Source of the DNA: Spirochaetaceae bacterium
GTDB lineage: Bacteria > Spirochaetota > Spirochaetia > Treponematales > Treponemataceae
NCBI GenBank assembly: GCA_031285525.1
Contig: JAITWB010000158.1
Span: 1 to 6,403, forward strand
Reading direction: 5' to 3'
Length of the DNA: 6,403 nt
Part shown: piece by piece, positions 5,514 through 6,403 of the stretch
Layout: the number at the start of each line of letters is the position of its first letter
Position numbering within the stretch: position 1 is the first letter of the stretch
Notes under the pieces: generated by a model
Database searches by the model: none
What the model was told of the DNA's origin: nothing
What the model saw: the letters and a program-made list of their open reading frames with translations, nothing else
Translations under genes and position numbers: made by a program

Positions 5514-6403
5514 ATGGCTGAAGATTTAGACAAAAAACCAAAGGTTATACTCAATAAGCAGTGGAAAACCGAAGGTGATTCTGCGGTTCGTGAACCGGCA
5601 GCTTCTCAGGAGAATGCTCCTGCAGAGGGGCATGAAAAAAAGAAGGTGGTGGTGGTGAAGAAAAAGCCGACTCCCCCTCCTGCAGAGGCACCCGCAAAGA
5701 AAGTCACTGTTAAAGCAGCTGAACCTCAAGCCCCCCGTCCGTCGGCGCCCCCGAAGGCGGAGTCTCCCAAACAGGAAGCTCCCAGATCGGAGTCACCGAA
5801 AGCGGACCGTCCCCGGGAAGTTCCCGCTGAAAAAGCGGAAGCTCCCAAGGCAGCCCCGGCATCTAAAGATGCCACACCTTCAGGTGAGGCTTCTTCCGGA
5901 GCCGCTCCTGAGAAACCGGTGCGTCCTGTTACCTCATTCGAACTGAGTCCTCCCCGTCCCAATATTAAGCAGGGTAACCTTGCTGATCGCCCGAAGCGCG
6001 GCGAAGGTAGACCTCAAAACCCGAATAACCGAGGCGGCAATGGTGCCGGCGGCGGCAGACGGGATGGCGGTTTTACCGGAGCTCAGGCTCGTGAAGGCTT
6101 CCAGAACAGGGAGCGTGACGGCCGCAGCGGCGGCGGATACCAGGGCAATAGACCCGGCGGACCCGGGCAGGGCGGCGGTTACCAAGGCGGCGGCGGATAC
6201 CAGGGCAACAGACCCGGCGGACCCGGACAGGGCGGCGGTTATCAAGGCGGCGGCGGATATCAGGGCAATAGACCTGGCGGACCCGGACAGGGCGGCGGCG
6301 GATATCAGGGTAATAGACCCGGCGGCTACGGTCCCAGACCGGGCGGATCCGGACAGGGCGGCGGCGGATATCAGGGGAACAGACCCGGCGGCTACGGTCC
6401 CAG
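5514..6403 (+). CDS. infB: translation initiation factor IF-2, N-terminal part (3' end outside window)
   Basis: IF-2 is the GTPase that brings initiator fMet-tRNA to the 30S subunit. Only 296 N-terminal codons are visible, all before the GTPase core, so the call rests on operon position (directly after nusA) and the characteristic start [11 protein letters not shown]. Sections: 1-42 charged; 43-51 Lys run / VVVV / Lys run; 52-138 rich in Pro, Ala, Lys and Glu with Pro-Lys-Ala-Glu type repeats; 139-160 a short ordinary stretch ([14 protein letters not shown]); 161-204 Arg/Gly/Asn-rich; 205 onward a Gly-Tyr-Gln-Gly repeat array. No stop occurs before the edge. AGGG (5505-5508), overlapping the nusA TAG, lies five bases before the ATG, and the gap to nusA is seven bases, so the two are probably translationally coupled. 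Such disordered N-termini vary strongly between species. Confidence 0.9.
   Translation, partial: MAEDLDKKPKVILNKQWKTEGDSAVREPAASQENAPAEGHEKKKVVVVKKKPTPPPAEAPAKKVTVKAAEPQAPRPSAPPKAESPKQEAPRSESPKADRPREVPAEKAEAPKAAPASKDATPSGEASSGAAPEKPVRPVTSFELSPPRPNIKQGNLADRPKRGEGRPQNPNNRGGNGAGGGRRDGGFTGAQAREGFQNRERDGRSGGGYQGNRPGGPGQGGGYQGGGGYQGNRPGGPGQGGGYQGGGGYQGNRPGGPGQGGGGYQGNRPGGYGPRPGGSGQGGGGYQGNRPGGYGP
6129..6403 (+). repeat. in-frame tandem repeat array in infB (Gly-rich, 60-bp basic unit)
   Basis: Copies of the codons for Gly-Tyr-Gln-Gly-Asn-Arg-Pro-Gly-Gly begin at 6135, 6195, 6255, 6300 and 6366. The spacings are 60, 60, 45 and 66 bases, all multiples of three. The first two units code 20 residues each, the third lacks five residues, and the fourth gains a [12 protein letters not shown] segment. 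The first three units differ only at third codon positions (for example AAT/AAC, TAC/TAT, CCC/CCT, GGG/GGA). The array continues past the right edge. It is coding, has no unique spacers, and is not a CRISPR. Confidence 0.95.

Noticed and set aside
5934..6245. 103-codon minus-strand frame with Ala/Val/Ser repeats
   Set aside because: It is the antisense reading of the infB Gly-rich repeat; its repeats come directly from the coding repeat on the plus strand.
6129..6403. Possible CRISPR array because of the regular 60-base period
   Set aside because: Whole units are repeated with no unique spacers, all spacings are multiples of three, and the reading frame is continuous.

Overview
The window looks like a spirochete chromosome, most likely Treponema or a close relative. 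The evidence is the rimP-nusA-infB order with nothing between nusA and infB, the IF-2 N-terminus ([11 protein letters not shown] followed by a Lys/Val run and then Pro/Ala/Lys-rich and Gly-rich tracts), and a RimP that fits the family only from an internal GTG. The genus rests on remembered protein character and not on a search. Base composition is moderate, near 50% GC by eye. There is no sign of phage, transposon or CRISPR.

Left part (1-791, + strand): the 3' end of a gene for a von Willebrand factor A-like protein, then, six bases later, a complete small DUF503/YlxP-type gene. Middle (788-3295, - strand): one large membrane-bound hybrid histidine kinase with a sensor domain, tandem HAMP-like segments, a PAS-like segment, HisKA, HATPase and a C-terminal receiver. 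Its stop codon overlaps the DUF503 stop by four bases, so the two genes converge with no room for a terminator. The 265 bases from 3296 to 3560 hold two divergent sigma70-type promoters, one for the kinase and one for the rimP operon. They also hold a strong intrinsic-terminator-like hairpin in the rimP leader, an unexplained Shine-Dalgarno sequence with a five-codon reading frame, and the real RimP ribosome binding site.

Right part (3561-6403, + strand): rimP, nusA and the 5' part of infB, with gaps of 14 and 7 bases. This is the conserved ribosome-maturation / transcription-elongation / translation-initiation operon. NusA carries an extra C-terminal four-cysteine zinc ribbon after an acidic linker. 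IF-2 has a long low-complexity N-terminus ending in a tandem Gly-Tyr-Gln-Gly-Asn-Arg-Pro repeat array that runs off the right edge.

No clearly new multi-gene system is visible. The points most worth a second look are the rimP leader attenuator, the NusA zinc ribbon, the IF-2 repeat array, whose first units differ only silently, and the kinase standing between a YlxP-like gene and the operon that usually contains it.
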